From assembly GCA_949825025.1 (NCBI GenBank), contig OX463778.1:20056196-20120195 (forward strand): a stretch of DNA of 64,000 nucleotides. Direction: 5' to 3'. The notes below the pieces were generated by a model that did no database searches, had not been told where the DNA came from, and was given only the letters and a program-made list of their open reading frames with translations. The position numbers were made by a program, and so were the translations under genes. Shown here piece after piece: positions 32,001-42,723 of the stretch; the first letter of the stretch is position 1; every line of letters begins with the position of its first letter. This DNA comes from Siphlonurus alternatus (taxonomy: Eukaryota > Arthropoda > Insecta > Ephemeroptera > Siphlonuridae).

Positions 32001-34914
32001 AACAATTTATAATTCTCAAGCTGAATAATGTAATGATCATGATGTGATTGTAGGTATCATAAGCATACTGTATAAAATGATATATGATAGAAAGTAGCCT
32101 AGCTTAGATGCACACTCTGAACACAACCTATGTTGCAGCTTTTATGCAACTATTGCATATTATTTTAAGCATAATTACAGTATGATACATACGAGTATGC
32201 ATATGATATGATATTCATACTGTATGCTATATGGACAAAGTATAAAGTTTGGGATTGTAAAAATAGAAATTAAATTTACTAAAATTAGTTTAAGTTTGGT
32301 CGTCCTATTAATAGTAAACATAAATAACGTATTCTGCAGCAGCTGTATATAGATCAATACTAAAATTACCAAATTACTGTATTTTAAGTTAATGGTTTTA
32401 TTTGTATGCATACAGTACATTGATACATACCATTAACTTCTTTACAGTGGCACACATTTTCGTTGCACATATTCCGACATTAATATTGTATATTAAAAGA
32501 ACCTCTTCAATATAAAAACTAATTTACAAGAAGGAAATGTCAAATCTTCATTTCATGATGTTAAATTATGCTTATACTTAAATCTATGCGACGTCACCCG
32601 AGATCGAATTTATTGAAACTAATTTTAAAAATAGGCGATTAGAAAAAAAGTAGGAGTGATTCTTATTTAGATGCTTACAAGCTAAATAAAAAAAATATAA
32701 AATATTTGTTATTGCATGAGAGTGAATGAATTAATTAAGAAATTAATTAAATGCCCTCCATAAAAATACGTCTGCTCGGTCTGCTGCTGTGTAGGTTACA
32801 AAAACAAGCACGCAAAAAGACAAGTTGTTACTCACTGGGATTATTTGCACTGCGATAATAGATGTGGTGGCTAATTTGTCAATTTGTTGTGATTACAGTA
32901 ACCTAACCTTGATAATATCACCAAAACCACAGCTTTTAAATCTCCATCTCACAAGCAGTTCATACAACTCTTCAGCGACCCCCACACCAAAATATGGCTG
33001 CCACACCTAGCCGACAATGGAATCCCAAGAGTGGGAGAAGTTGTTGGAGGAGGTGGGAGGGGAAAATGAGGAGGCGTAGCAGGGGGGATTTTTTTTTTCT
33101 TTTCAGGGGTCGTTGCCGGCAATGGGTTGCAGGTCATCTGCATTTTTTTTTTTAAGTTTGACCCTTTGTTCGTTGTTGAAATGTTGAAACATGTAAAAAG
33201 AGAATTTTGGAGTTAGAAACAAAAATAAAATTAATATTGGCACTTTAACAATTTTAAGCTATTTTGGCAAATGTAATAAATATGCCAAGTTCATAATTAT
33301 GTGTTGAGGTTTCTGCCATGAGGAGTGGTTTGAGTTTGACTGCATCAGGATCGAGCTGCTATCTCATAATGAGATTTTTTTTTTTTATAAATCATCTTTT
33401 AGAGTGTGGAATCTGCATGTGCAGACTGCCATGCACCCATGCAGAGTGCACAAACGCACATAAATAAACAAATTAATTTTTAGACAATTATCTTTTGCAA
33501 TTAACTGATGTTCATTCATTTTTATGCAACAGTAATTTAATAGAATAATTTTATTATCAATTTGTTTGGGACTTGAGAGCTGCTTGAGATCCAGACGGTA
33601 TCAGCTAGACCTCTCATCTCAGACTAACAGCATGCACGAACACGAACAGCAATAATAGCAATATCCGATAGACCGAATCCGATACGCGCGTTACAACTTT
33701 TCTCACTTTTCTGTCCGTGTATCCGTTCTCCTTACGCGCCGAACGCGTAAAATTGGCAACGTCGACTTCCTACCGTCTTCCATCCCGGATACCGATCCTA
33801 CTTTATGCTCAAATAAATATCTTATTAAAATTAAAAAGTCATTTTAAAATTACTATTCTTCATCAGGATCATTGCATATGATCTAAAATTAATAACTACA
33901 TCAATTTTTAAGTAATTTAATTGATATACATTTTTAAATATTGAAAAATAAAAAGCTAAAATTTTGATCGCTCGCCTGATTACTGCGTCATATTGTTCAT
34001 GGAGGCAGGATTTCGTAGGTGTATGGCGATAAAAAGTTTTTTTCATTTGTGTTTATGTTTATCATTTTCCATTGTTAACAAAAAAAAATAGATCTGCAAA
34101 ATATGATAATAAGCCTCACGTTGGTATCTACGTATTCATTTAAGGATTAAAAGCTTTCGTAAGTATTCTACGGGTTCTATGTTTGTGATCGTAAAATAAT
34201 GCAATAAAAGTAGGCCTTGCCAGGTAAATAATTAGCCTATTGTATTCACAAATTTGTACATTTTTATCAATGATTTAGAGGTCTCTGATATTTAATAATT
34301 GCATATAGGTTATTCTAGTTTACAATTCTATTCTATAATATTTCTATACGCTGATTTAAGACTGAAAGAATACACTACATCTGTTTGTATGATATTGCCA
34401 AAGATTAAACCCCAGTAAATGAATGAATGGTGAAAAAAATGTTGAAAGTTATTTTTTGATACTCTGTTCAAAGTTTACCTCAATTTATTTCAACAAACAC
34501 TATACACATTATCATAGCTGCTATTCAATTTTATTGCATACCTCAAGACTAATGGTAAAATTTAGGATTGTCATAATTATTTTCTATGCATACTGTATGC
34601 ATACGGTTATATATGCATGTGCAGACAGACTGATTGATATCATACAATATGCATGTCACAAAATTCGTTTGATACTGAACTGTATGTATGCATACAGTAT
34701 GAACCTATGAACCAGTACCAAACATATGATACATACTGTGTATACTGTAATAGTAGTATGATACAGTATGCATACGGTGATTTTTGTATGCATACTGGTG
34801 CCCGGTACCCATACACATATCACCGTGCGTAGTCCACAATAATATGCAATATGCATATACTTTCATAATAATATGTGTACACAGTACTAAAGATAAAAGT
34901 TGAACTTACGCGAC

Positions 34915-35440
34915 AATTGTGGCTATACCACGGTGGCTCGATCGCCTCAGGATTTCGCTTCTCACTGGTCAGCCTCCTCTTGAAATCCCTCGAACTGCCC
35001 GCCTCCACCACCTCACGGCTCAGCAGATTCCACTCTCTCACCGTTCTTCTGTAAAAAGAAAACTTCCCCACGTCACTCTTGCTGCCCTCATACTCCAGCT
35101 TCCACTTGTGGTCTCTCCTTCCCCTATATCTGCCTCTTACTGCCCCCTCACTCATCTCCCATCCCGTTTCTCCTCTTGTTATTTTATACATCGTTGTGAG
35201 CCTGATATCTTCCATTCTGTCCTCAAGCGCCTCCCACCCCAACTCCTTAATCATCTCCCTTTCTCACTGTCCCTTTCTATAATAATGGTATTATCTTTAC
35301 CAACAAATTTAATCCCTGACCTACCTTAGCACCCTTCTTGCTGCCCTTCTTTGTATTTTCTCCATTTCCCTTATCCCTTCGTGCCTATATGGGTCCCACA
35401 CACTGCACCCATACTGTACTCCATTATTGGCCTAATTACT
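34915..35440 (-). pseudogene. Decayed non-LTR retrotransposon (reverse transcriptase C-terminus)
   Basis: On the minus strand the sequence reads RPIMEY, then after a frame change VWDPYRHEGIREMEKIQRRA. A stop follows, then LGWEALEDRMEDIRLTTMYK and FSFYRRTVREWNLLSREVVE. That order is the classic C-terminal region of LINE (jockey/CR1-like) ORF2 proteins. At least one frameshift and one stop break it, so it is a dead fragment. A GTAAGT-like motif after the last block is probably fortuitous. Confidence 0.8.
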
Positions 35441-35445
35441 GTATA

Positions 35446-35743
35446 GGTCCTTTCACATACTGTATGATAGTCAATACACTACAGAATCACATTTGCTACG
35501 AAATCATGCCGTAGCAAATGTTGCTGATTATGCATAAATTATACATACGTCATAGAACCTCACGATATCCTGCAGCATGTTCTGTGACTTTTTACGGTGC
35601 TCCGTAGAAAAATCAAACTTATTTTGATTTTCCTCGACATTCACATGATTTTCCGCCACAACAGCCAAAGATGAACAAGAGTAGTGAAAGGCTTGCAGCA
35701 TTTCTACGGTATCCGTAACAAAATTGGACTATGTGAAAGCACC
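35446..35743. mobile_element. Inverted-repeat element, family shared with 52872-53118
   Basis: The left end GGTCCTTTCACATA and right end TATGTGAAAGCACC are inverted copies, and the interior carries blocks such as GCAGCATTTCTACGG. The interior is related, in inverted orientation, to the element at 52872-53118. It abuts the LINE fragment and is non-coding. Confidence 0.65.
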
Positions 35744-36106
35744 TTATCATATTACTGTATGAATGATGTTACTGTACAGCATGCTAACTTAAAGAATACA
35801 GATAGAGTATTTAAATTAAGGGTAAGGTAACACGGATCAGCTGACCCAATGCTAAAAAAATCCCACACACGAAAATTATGAAAAAAATTTAAATTGTTCT
35901 CTACATCCTCCATCAGTGGCTAAAATATCAGGTATACAAATTCGAGCTAGTTTTTGAGTTATGAATTTGTATAGGTACTGTACCTGATATTTTAGCCACT
36001 GATAGGGGATGTAGAGGAGAACATTTTAATTTTTTTTCATAATTTTCGTCAGGGAGTCGAACCGGAACGGAACGATTGAAACCGCTTAAAACCACATAAC
36101 AACTCC

Positions 36107-36229
36107 GAACCGGTTCGGAACAGGTTCTGAGGAGCACATAAACTGTAGAACCGGTTCGGAGCAGGTTCTGAGGAGCACATAAACTGTAGAACCGGTTCGG
36201 AGCGGGTTCAGAGGAACGCATAAGCTGGG
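36107..36229. repeat. Minisatellite, three 41 bp units
   Basis: Three tandem units begin at 36107, 36148 and 36189, each starting GAACCGGTTCGGA and containing GGTTC-GAGGA. The first two differ at one site and the third is more diverged. A second small array with the core CCGGAGCTGATC lies at about 36485-36550. Both are inside the hAT-like element. Confidence 0.8.
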
Positions 36230-36876
36230 AGAGCTTGGAAGCGGTTCGATCCGTGTCAAACATAATATTCTCGAGATCAATCGGAAGCGGTTTGAAGTTC
36301 TTCATTTGAGAGTTTCTTGAGTATTTTTTTAAATTAAAAATAACTGCCTTAAAATGTAATGAACATCAACAATAAAAATTTATTTTAAAATTAACTAACA
36401 TCACTATAGCCACTCAAATAAACTGCAATATAATGGTAAAGTATCAGGCGCACATAACGCACTAAGGGAGCGGGCGGAGCCGCAAGCCGGAGCTGATCAC
36501 GAACCTCAAGCCGGAGCTGATCGCGAACCTCATGACGGAGCGGATCAGTTGAGAGCGGAACAAACGCAAATCTGGGAGCCGAACCAATAGCTAGGAGTGC
36601 AAGCTCGTGAGCTGGTTCGGTTCAAACGTTCTTCAAACCGAACCGAAAGACTCGGAGCATTTGGAGCTGATGTGATAGTTCCCGCAGAACTTAAGCCTGC
36701 AGTGGAGTTGATTGAACCAGCACGTGAGCCAAGCTTGCGCTCCTACTGCTCCTATAGCTATCGGTTCACGATCAGCTCCATGCGGTTCGGTCAGCTTGGG
36801 GATGCGCTCGATGCGCTCCTTACCTGAATTTTACAACTTTTTTGTATCGGCTCTCTTTTATGCAGTCTATGCTTAA

Positions 36877-37225
36877 GGGTAAGGTAACGCCACCAATGTT
36901 AAAAAAAATCCCTCTCACAAAAATTCTGAAAAAAATTTAAAATGTTCTCCTCTACACCCCCTATCAGTAGCTAAAATATCAGGTATACAAATACGATCTA
37001 GTTTTTGAGTTATAAAATTTTAAAGTTGACTACTTTAACATGGAGAAATGAAACTCCCATGTTAAATTGGTCAACTTTAAAAATTCATAACTCAAAAACT
37101 AGATCGTATTTGTATACCTGATATTTTAGCTACTGATAGGGGGTGTAGAGGAGAACATTCTAAATTTTTTTTCAGAATTTTTGTGAGAGGGATTTTTTTT
37201 TAACATTGGTGGCGTTACCTTACCC
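36877..37225. mobile_element. TTAA-flanked foldback element, innermost layer
   Basis: GGGTAAGGTAACGCCACCAA and complement, flanked by TTAA at 36873-36876 and 37226-37229. It is 349 bp and nearly a perfect palindrome. It is almost identical to the copy at 42377-42723, with the central segment in the opposite orientation, which suggests recent activity. It is non-coding. Confidence 0.9.
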
Positions 37226-38308
37226 TTAAAAGAGAGTTTACTCTAAAGACCTGCTGCTGGAAACTTATGTGCGCCTAATACTTTTCTCAAGTTTTGCACT
37301 TTAATAATTAATTTTAATTGATTAATTTGATTATTTTGAACGATTTTGATTATTTGAAAATTCACATTTTTTTGTGATGTTATATATTTATAATGATAGC
37401 GTATACCTCGTTGTATATGTTATATTATTTTACGAAAACCGGAACGGAACACACAAAAAAAAAAAAACCTTAAAAACCGCAATATTTTCCGGAACCGGTT
37501 CGAACCACTCCTGCGAACCCCTTAGCAATGAACTCTAAAAACCGAATCGCATCCCGAACCCCTTGGCCATTCGCTCTCAAAACCGGAACGCATCGCGAAC
37601 TCCAACGACGCGAACCGGTTCCGCAAAAACCGGAACCATTACACTTGCGGTTCGACTCCCTGATTTTCGTGTGTTGGATTTTTTTTAGCATTGGGTTAGC
37701 TGATCCGTGTTACCTTACCCTTAAGTTCAAATAATTAATTTAATTACTGGTATTCATTTATACAGTATGCATACTACTGTATACATAATTTTGCTGTCCA
37801 ATGAATCAAATAATGCATGCAGTTGCAGGTGCACCAGTTGCATGAGACCCATTTTTAGTGTGCATAGCTGCATACGGTCACAAAAATAAATTAAACAAAT
37901 TGCCTGGAACTGCAATTAATGAGGAACTCTAATGAGATAATTCTCTTAAACAATTAAAATTTAGCATGAACTACATGTAAAACATATGTGAAAACATATT
38001 CTACCGTGCTCTCTATCATTTAACCCAGCGGTGCATGGTTTTTAATATTTTAGACAGTTTAAAGTGTTTTAACAGAGGGCAAGATTAACCATTTACATAA
38101 ACCAAGGGTAAGATCACTTTACACATAACAAATATTCAAGATTTTGTTTAGCATTGAAGGAAAAAAATAAGATTTTTCTCCTAACAAAACTTACGGAGCG
38201 ATTGAACTTTAATTCTCATTGTGTGATCACAGAAATCTAGTTCACATGGCTACTACTACTATAAGTTATATCATTGATAAATTTGCTTCCAACTCTGCGT
38301 TTATAAAT

Positions 38309-38631
38309 GGAGTACCGACAACTACCGACCTCAAAATTTTTTATTGCAGAAATGGATAGAGGGTGCAAAGTTATGCTACTCTGATTTTTTTTCAGATTTT
38401 TTAGAGACCGGCAACAATTTTTTTAAATATTATTGAAAGTACAGAAAAAGTGCCGCCTCTTGCTGCCTCTCTAAATAAAAGATAGGACCCAAAAGGGACG
38501 TTCAAACCCGACCTCGCCAAAACTTTTTAGCAATACTTCCCGGTCCCTAAAAAATCTGAAAAAAATCAGAGTAACATAACTTTTCATCCTCTATCCATTT
38601 CAGCTATAAAAAATTTTGAGGTCGGTACTCC
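38309..38631. mobile_element. Foldback MITE, second copy of the 16131-16450 family
   Basis: The left end GGAGTACCGAC and right end GTCGGTACTCC bound arms that contain AGAAATGGATAGAGGGTGCA and its diverged complement. It is non-coding. Confidence 0.75.
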
Positions 38632-39320
38632 ATTCTGGATAGATACAGTATGAAACAGAAGCATTGTATTATGTAAAGTTAAAAAACAGAGTTGCATCTC
38701 TAGAAATTTATTTTAAAGGTACTTACCATACATGGAACAGTACATTTTATACAGTAATAAAGGAAGTGCTAAAGAAATATATATATATATATATATAATA
38801 TATATAAAAGAAAACAGTGCATATGTTTCTTTGTTTTTTTATTCCAAAGCCATAATATCTAGATATTCTGCTGTGGAATACAAAAAGTCACCTGTATAAT
38901 ATTTACAGTACACAATTTATATCTACAGTACTAAATTTGCACCATACAGAATGCATAATTATATTACTGGTACGTTTTGCTATAATGTCAGTACCATAAT
39001 GAGATACAGTAGTGAAAATGACCCATCCCCCTTAATGTCAAGTATGCCTATACCACGCGTCAGCTATGAAAATCATCCACAAGGTTCATATTCCTATCCT
39101 GTAGCGTTGCGAGAGGGGTGAATAAATGATTCTCTTATGTGATTTTTACTATAGCAAGTTGGCCTATTATTATTTTTTTTTTTTAGTCTATACCAGTTAT
39201 GATCAAGAAATGACATACTGTAACCTGAAATTTTACTGAAATGCAAACTAAAATTTTGTTGGGCATATACAAATACAAACTACAAGTGAAAACTAACATT
39301 TTTTTTTATTTTTTTTTCAG

Positions 39321-39512
39321 ATTCTTCAAGAGCAATGGATTTCTTCTAGACAACAAATGCATCATGGAATATATTTGATTTTTTATCAAAAATATTATGT
39401 ATGTGTTGGCATCCATGAAACAAGAACTACATAAATATAATACAAGGCATTAAATTCGTCATGGCTAGACATAAACCAGCCGAGTGCTTCAGTATAACAT
39501 GAAGTGATAACA
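39321..39512 (+). other. lin: Probable Lines 5' UTR exon segment
   Basis: A strong acceptor (TTTTTTTATTTTTTTTTCAG) ends at 39320. The following sequence has an in-frame TAA at 39432-39434 and again at 39495-39497, so it is untranslated relative to the Lines frame. A three-codon upstream frame (ATGAAGTGA, 39499-39507) sits just ahead of the start codon. Confidence 0.45.
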
Positions 39513-41342
39513 ATGACAGAACCCGTGAAGAAAAAGGCTCGGGTTGAGGGGGGTCAGGGACGGGTAGTGGAGGAAGACGCAGATGCAGAATTAGTGGCAT
39601 TGCAACAATTATTACTTGGGCAATGTCTGTGTTCCCTACCAGAAAGTTTGGATGAAGTTGAATGGATTGAAAGACGTACTTTACCAGTGGGTGTTTGTGC
39701 TACATGGTCAAGAGAATATGCTTTATTATTTATTAGTACTTTACAATTACTTTGTGAAACTGCATCAAGACAAGTATCGGCAAGAGGTGCTCAATGTAGA
39801 CGTATAGCACGTATGTGTGACGCAGTTGTAACATGTGGTCATCGATTAATACAATTATTAGTAGGTAATGAATTAGGTGGTGCTATTGGTGATCCATTTA
39901 TTCGTTTTGCATCTGGACGTTCTCTACCTGCCTTATTGGTGATCTCGAGGCAAAGATTAGACCCTGCGTGGCTTGAAACTTTAGCAGATAAAGCTCTCTC
40001 TCCATCTCCTCCTCCTGCTGCTGCCTTTGCTCTGGATGTGTTTCGTCGCGTGCTAGAGTGGAGAGATCAGGACAGCCATCCAGTCGAAGATGCTTCAGGA
40101 GCATCAACATCTTCAGCAGGCAACGGCAGCTTCCCCCTTGCAGCCATGTGTCAACAAGTGACAGACCCTGAAGGAGCAGATTCTCAGGCTGCAAAGTGTG
40201 CTTGTATCCATGCCCTTGAGTCACGCTGGCCTGCCCTTGTTGATAATTTTGATAGACTAATGGCAGATTACTCAAGTAGTAATGAAGCAGCAATAATTAC
40301 CTTCATAGCTTTATGGGAAGCAATAATATCAGTGAAAGCAAATCTCTCAGTAGTAGATACAAAACCATTTTACTCTCGTTTAGATGGTTTTGTAGTATTA
40401 CTAAGTCCCAATCTACCTCCGCTTCTTTGGAAACGTTTACTTGGATTATTTAATGAAGTTATGTGTTATGGTAGTACATTAGCACTTCAAGATTCATTAG
40501 CTGAAGAACCATGTGCCTTAGCTCATCTTGTAGTAAGAAGTGTTAAAGACTGGCATCTCTTAGATGCACTTCCATTCCGTGGGTCTGGTCCTGGTAGTTT
40601 TGGAGGGAACCACGGTACTCAAACATCTGAGGAAGGAGACCGACCTTTGTTACAGAAGATGGCATTGCTAGTGTTGAAAAGTGTAGCTGTGACAGTGAAA
40701 GAGACCAGATCTGACTCTAGTAGTAGCGATGCATCATCCAGTTCAGGTGGGGGTGGGGGGTCCTCGGAGGAAGAGGCGGCAGCGGCTGCAGACGACATGG
40801 CTGTCATAGCTCGAAGTATCGCAGAGGTGCTGAGGAGACTCGATACTTGTGTCAAGTCGTTACTGCCATTCCATCCAGAAACACCTCTCGCACAATGGGT
40901 AGTTCAGCTGTTCTCCGATCAGGATGATGCGTTAGTAGAAGGTATGGTTTGTTGTTTAGATGTTGAAGTTGGTCTCTCTGTTGCACCTGCAAATTCAGTA
41001 GCTTCCAACTCTTTAAGAGCAGTCTTATCCCCTACACAAACTTTTGCCCAGTTCCTTCATACTGTGTCCCATGATCACGAAGTACTATTAGATCTATTAG
41101 TATCAAATGAAACTTGTTTTCTCTTATACTTACTAAGATTTCTAAAATATGCTCGTAGACAGTGGAGTGAATTTGTAGCAGGGTGCGATAGAGAACTAGA
41201 AAATATTATGACCGTCCTTATTAGATTACGAATTTCAATCAACAGACTAGTATCAAAAGCGCTTTTTCCCTACAATATCAAACCTGTGCTGAGACTGCTA
41301 GAAAAATGTGAACATATGTACGAAGTAGGGGATTATCGCTAA
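39513..41342 (+). CDS. lin: Lines (LINS1-type) segment-polarity regulator, single coding exon
   Basis: An uninterrupted frame of 609 codons runs from ATG 39513 to TAA 41342. An in-frame TAA at 39495 fixes the start, and the GTG at 39504 is not a start here. The N-terminus has a basic nuclear-localisation-like PVKKKARVEG. The body is a helical, leucine-rich protein. The C-terminal block ETCFLLYLLRFLKYARRQW and the end FPYNIKPVLRLLEKCEHMY are the signature of the Lines/LINS C-terminal domain. Acidic-serine and poly-alanine stretches lie around residues 405-435. Family knowledge: Drosophila Lines modulates Wingless and Hedgehog outputs and Drumstick/Bowl signalling in embryos and gut; vertebrate LINS1 is linked to neural development. 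Lack of coding introns is notable beside intron-rich neighbours. Blocks of AT-ending and GC-ending codons alternate along it. Confidence 0.9.
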   Translation: MTEPVKKKARVEGGQGRVVEEDADAELVALQQLLLGQCLCSLPESLDEVEWIERRTLPVGVCATWSREYALLFISTLQLLCETASRQVSARGAQCRRIARMCDAVVTCGHRLIQLLVGNELGGAIGDPFIRFASGRSLPALLVISRQRLDPAWLETLADKALSPSPPPAAAFALDVFRRVLEWRDQDSHPVEDASGASTSSAGNGSFPLAAMCQQVTDPEGADSQAAKCACIHALESRWPALVDNFDRLMADYSSSNEAAIITFIALWEAIISVKANLSVVDTKPFYSRLDGFVVLLSPNLPPLLWKRLLGLFNEVMCYGSTLALQDSLAEEPCALAHLVVRSVKDWHLLDALPFRGSGPGSFGGNHGTQTSEEGDRPLLQKMALLVLKSVAVTVKETRSDSSSSDASSSSGGGGGSSEEEAAAAADDMAVIARSIAEVLRRLDTCVKSLLPFHPETPLAQWVVQLFSDQDDALVEGMVCCLDVEVGLSVAPANSVASNSLRAVLSPTQTFAQFLHTVSHDHEVLLDLLVSNETCFLLYLLRFLKYARRQWSEFVAGCDRELENIMTVLIRLRISINRLVSKALFPYNIKPVLRLLEKCEHMYEVGDYR

Positions 41343-41378
41343 TTTAATATTAACTTGATTTCTCTTAAACAAAAATTA

Positions 41379-41384
41379 AATAAA
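41379..41384 (+). terminator. AATAAA polyadenylation signal, Lines
   Basis: A canonical hexamer lies 37 bases after the Lines stop codon. Confidence 0.55.
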
Positions 41385-41592
41385 ACAGTATATTGTAGTA
41401 CAGTACAGTATTTGATAATTTGGTTGAATGTGTCTGCACCTGCATTGTAGTCCTGTCAATATTTAAAAAACTTCTATACCGTAGTAATTACTATTTAAGG
41501 CCCTCATTTAAAATTGAAATTACATTTTGGAAATCTTATAAACTAGCAGATTTGATCCTCGGTTTACATTGTTCTGGTAGGCAGGATTAGTA

Positions 41593-41804
41593 CACTGGAG
41601 GCCAAGCTATCCTTGTCATCAAACGATGATGATGATGATGATTGCCGCGAGCCAATGGAAATTGTGCAATGTTGCCGTTTTGGTGGAACACCTGCAGCCG
41701 AACAATAGCGGCACTGCACTATTTGGCAGCGTTGCTTGATTTTAAGCTACTTTATAGGCTGGCGGCACTCGTGTTTAATGTGAGGTATAGCTTAGCCCCC
41801 AGTG
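41593..41804. mobile_element. Short element with CACTGG ends and TA duplication
   Basis: CACTGGAGGCCAAGCTAT at the left and a diverged complement (ATAGCTTAGCCCCCAGTG) at the right are flanked by TA. It contains a GATGAT microsatellite. It is non-coding. Confidence 0.65.
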
Positions 41805-42376
41805 TACATATACATGCAAGTGCTAAAAAATAAAATTTAGTATCATCTGGTATTCAACTTTATATTTACTGTCTGCATTTGTTTAAGAGAAATCATTAAC
41901 TCAAATAATTTATGATATATGATTAAATTTTATTAATATCTAGAAATGCAATAAATTAATTTAGTATTAACTAATTTATATGGGTCAAATACCTGAGTAT
42001 CATACTCATTTTTTTTATGTATAATAATTATATACTTACCTCTCTTTTGCAAGTTATATATATGAGTGTACTCATTTAACACAATTAAAAATTGCTGTTA
42101 ATATTAAGAAACTCTATTTTCAGTTACTAGCTTTTGTAATGAATTGGCTTAGGATGAAATATTAAAAAAATATATTTTACTCATTAATGTTGGATGCTGC
42201 AATGTATTCATTATAATGCTCAAGAGTTCTCAGTTTGATCTGATAAAGTGCACTAACCATATACTGTATACACAGCATTGTACCTTAAAATGTTAATCTT
42301 GCATGCTGTATTTGTTTTACCAGTTTTGCTTTATTAAATTTTGTCCACCTAAATTAATAAAATTAATTTGTTTTAA

Positions 42377-42723
42377 GGGTAAGGTAACGCCACCAATGTT
42401 AAAAAAAATCCCTCTCACAAAAATTCTGAAAAAAATTTAAAATGTTCTCCTCTACACCCCCTATCAGTAGCTAAAATATCAGGTATACAAATACGATCTA
42501 GTTTTTGAGTTATGAATTTTTAAAGTTGACCAATTTAACATGGGAGTTTCATTTCTCCATGTTAAAGTAGTCAACTTTAAAAATTTATAACTCAAAAACT
42601 AGATCGTATTTGTATACCTGATATTTTAGGTACTGATAGGGGGTATAGAGGAGAACATTTTAAATTTTTTTCAGAATTTTTGTGAGAGGGATTTTTTTTA
42701 ACATTGGTGGCGTTACCTTACCC
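42377..42723. mobile_element. TTAA-flanked foldback element, near-identical to 36877-37225
   Basis: GGGTAAGGTAACGCCACCAA and complement, flanked by TTAA at 42373-42376 and 42724-42727. It is 347 bp and palindromic. The arms match the 36877 copy base for base over long stretches. Confidence 0.9.

Larger units (their letters stand above)
36050..37662. mobile_element. hAT-like non-autonomous DNA transposon, 8 bp target duplication
   Basis: The termini are CAGGGAGTCGAACCG and its exact complement, flanked on both sides by the direct 8-mer ATTTTCGT (36042-36049 and 37663-37670). CAGGG ends with 8 bp duplications are the hallmark of the hAT superfamily. The 1613 bp body has no transposase. It holds GAACCGGTTCGG-rich repeats and a complete TTAA foldback at 36877-37225. 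Confidence 0.88.
35820..37720. mobile_element. TTAA-flanked foldback element split by an hAT-like insertion
   Basis: The ends GGGTAAGGTAACACGGATCA and complement are flanked by TTAA at 35816-35819 and 37721-37724. Its own sequence is only about 290 bp. The remainder is the hAT-like element at 36050-37662, inserted in the right arm with an 8 bp duplication. The arms contain CTAAAATATCAGGTATACAA and its complement, also present in the copies at 36877 and 42377. Confidence 0.85.

Noticed and set aside
36597..37734. Open frames in the GC-rich region
   Set aside because: They fall in GAACCGG-type repeats of the hAT-like element and encode no transposase.
40619..40855. Minus-strand frame inside Lines
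   Set aside because: It is a serine/alanine-rich antisense shadow of the GC-rich part of Lines.
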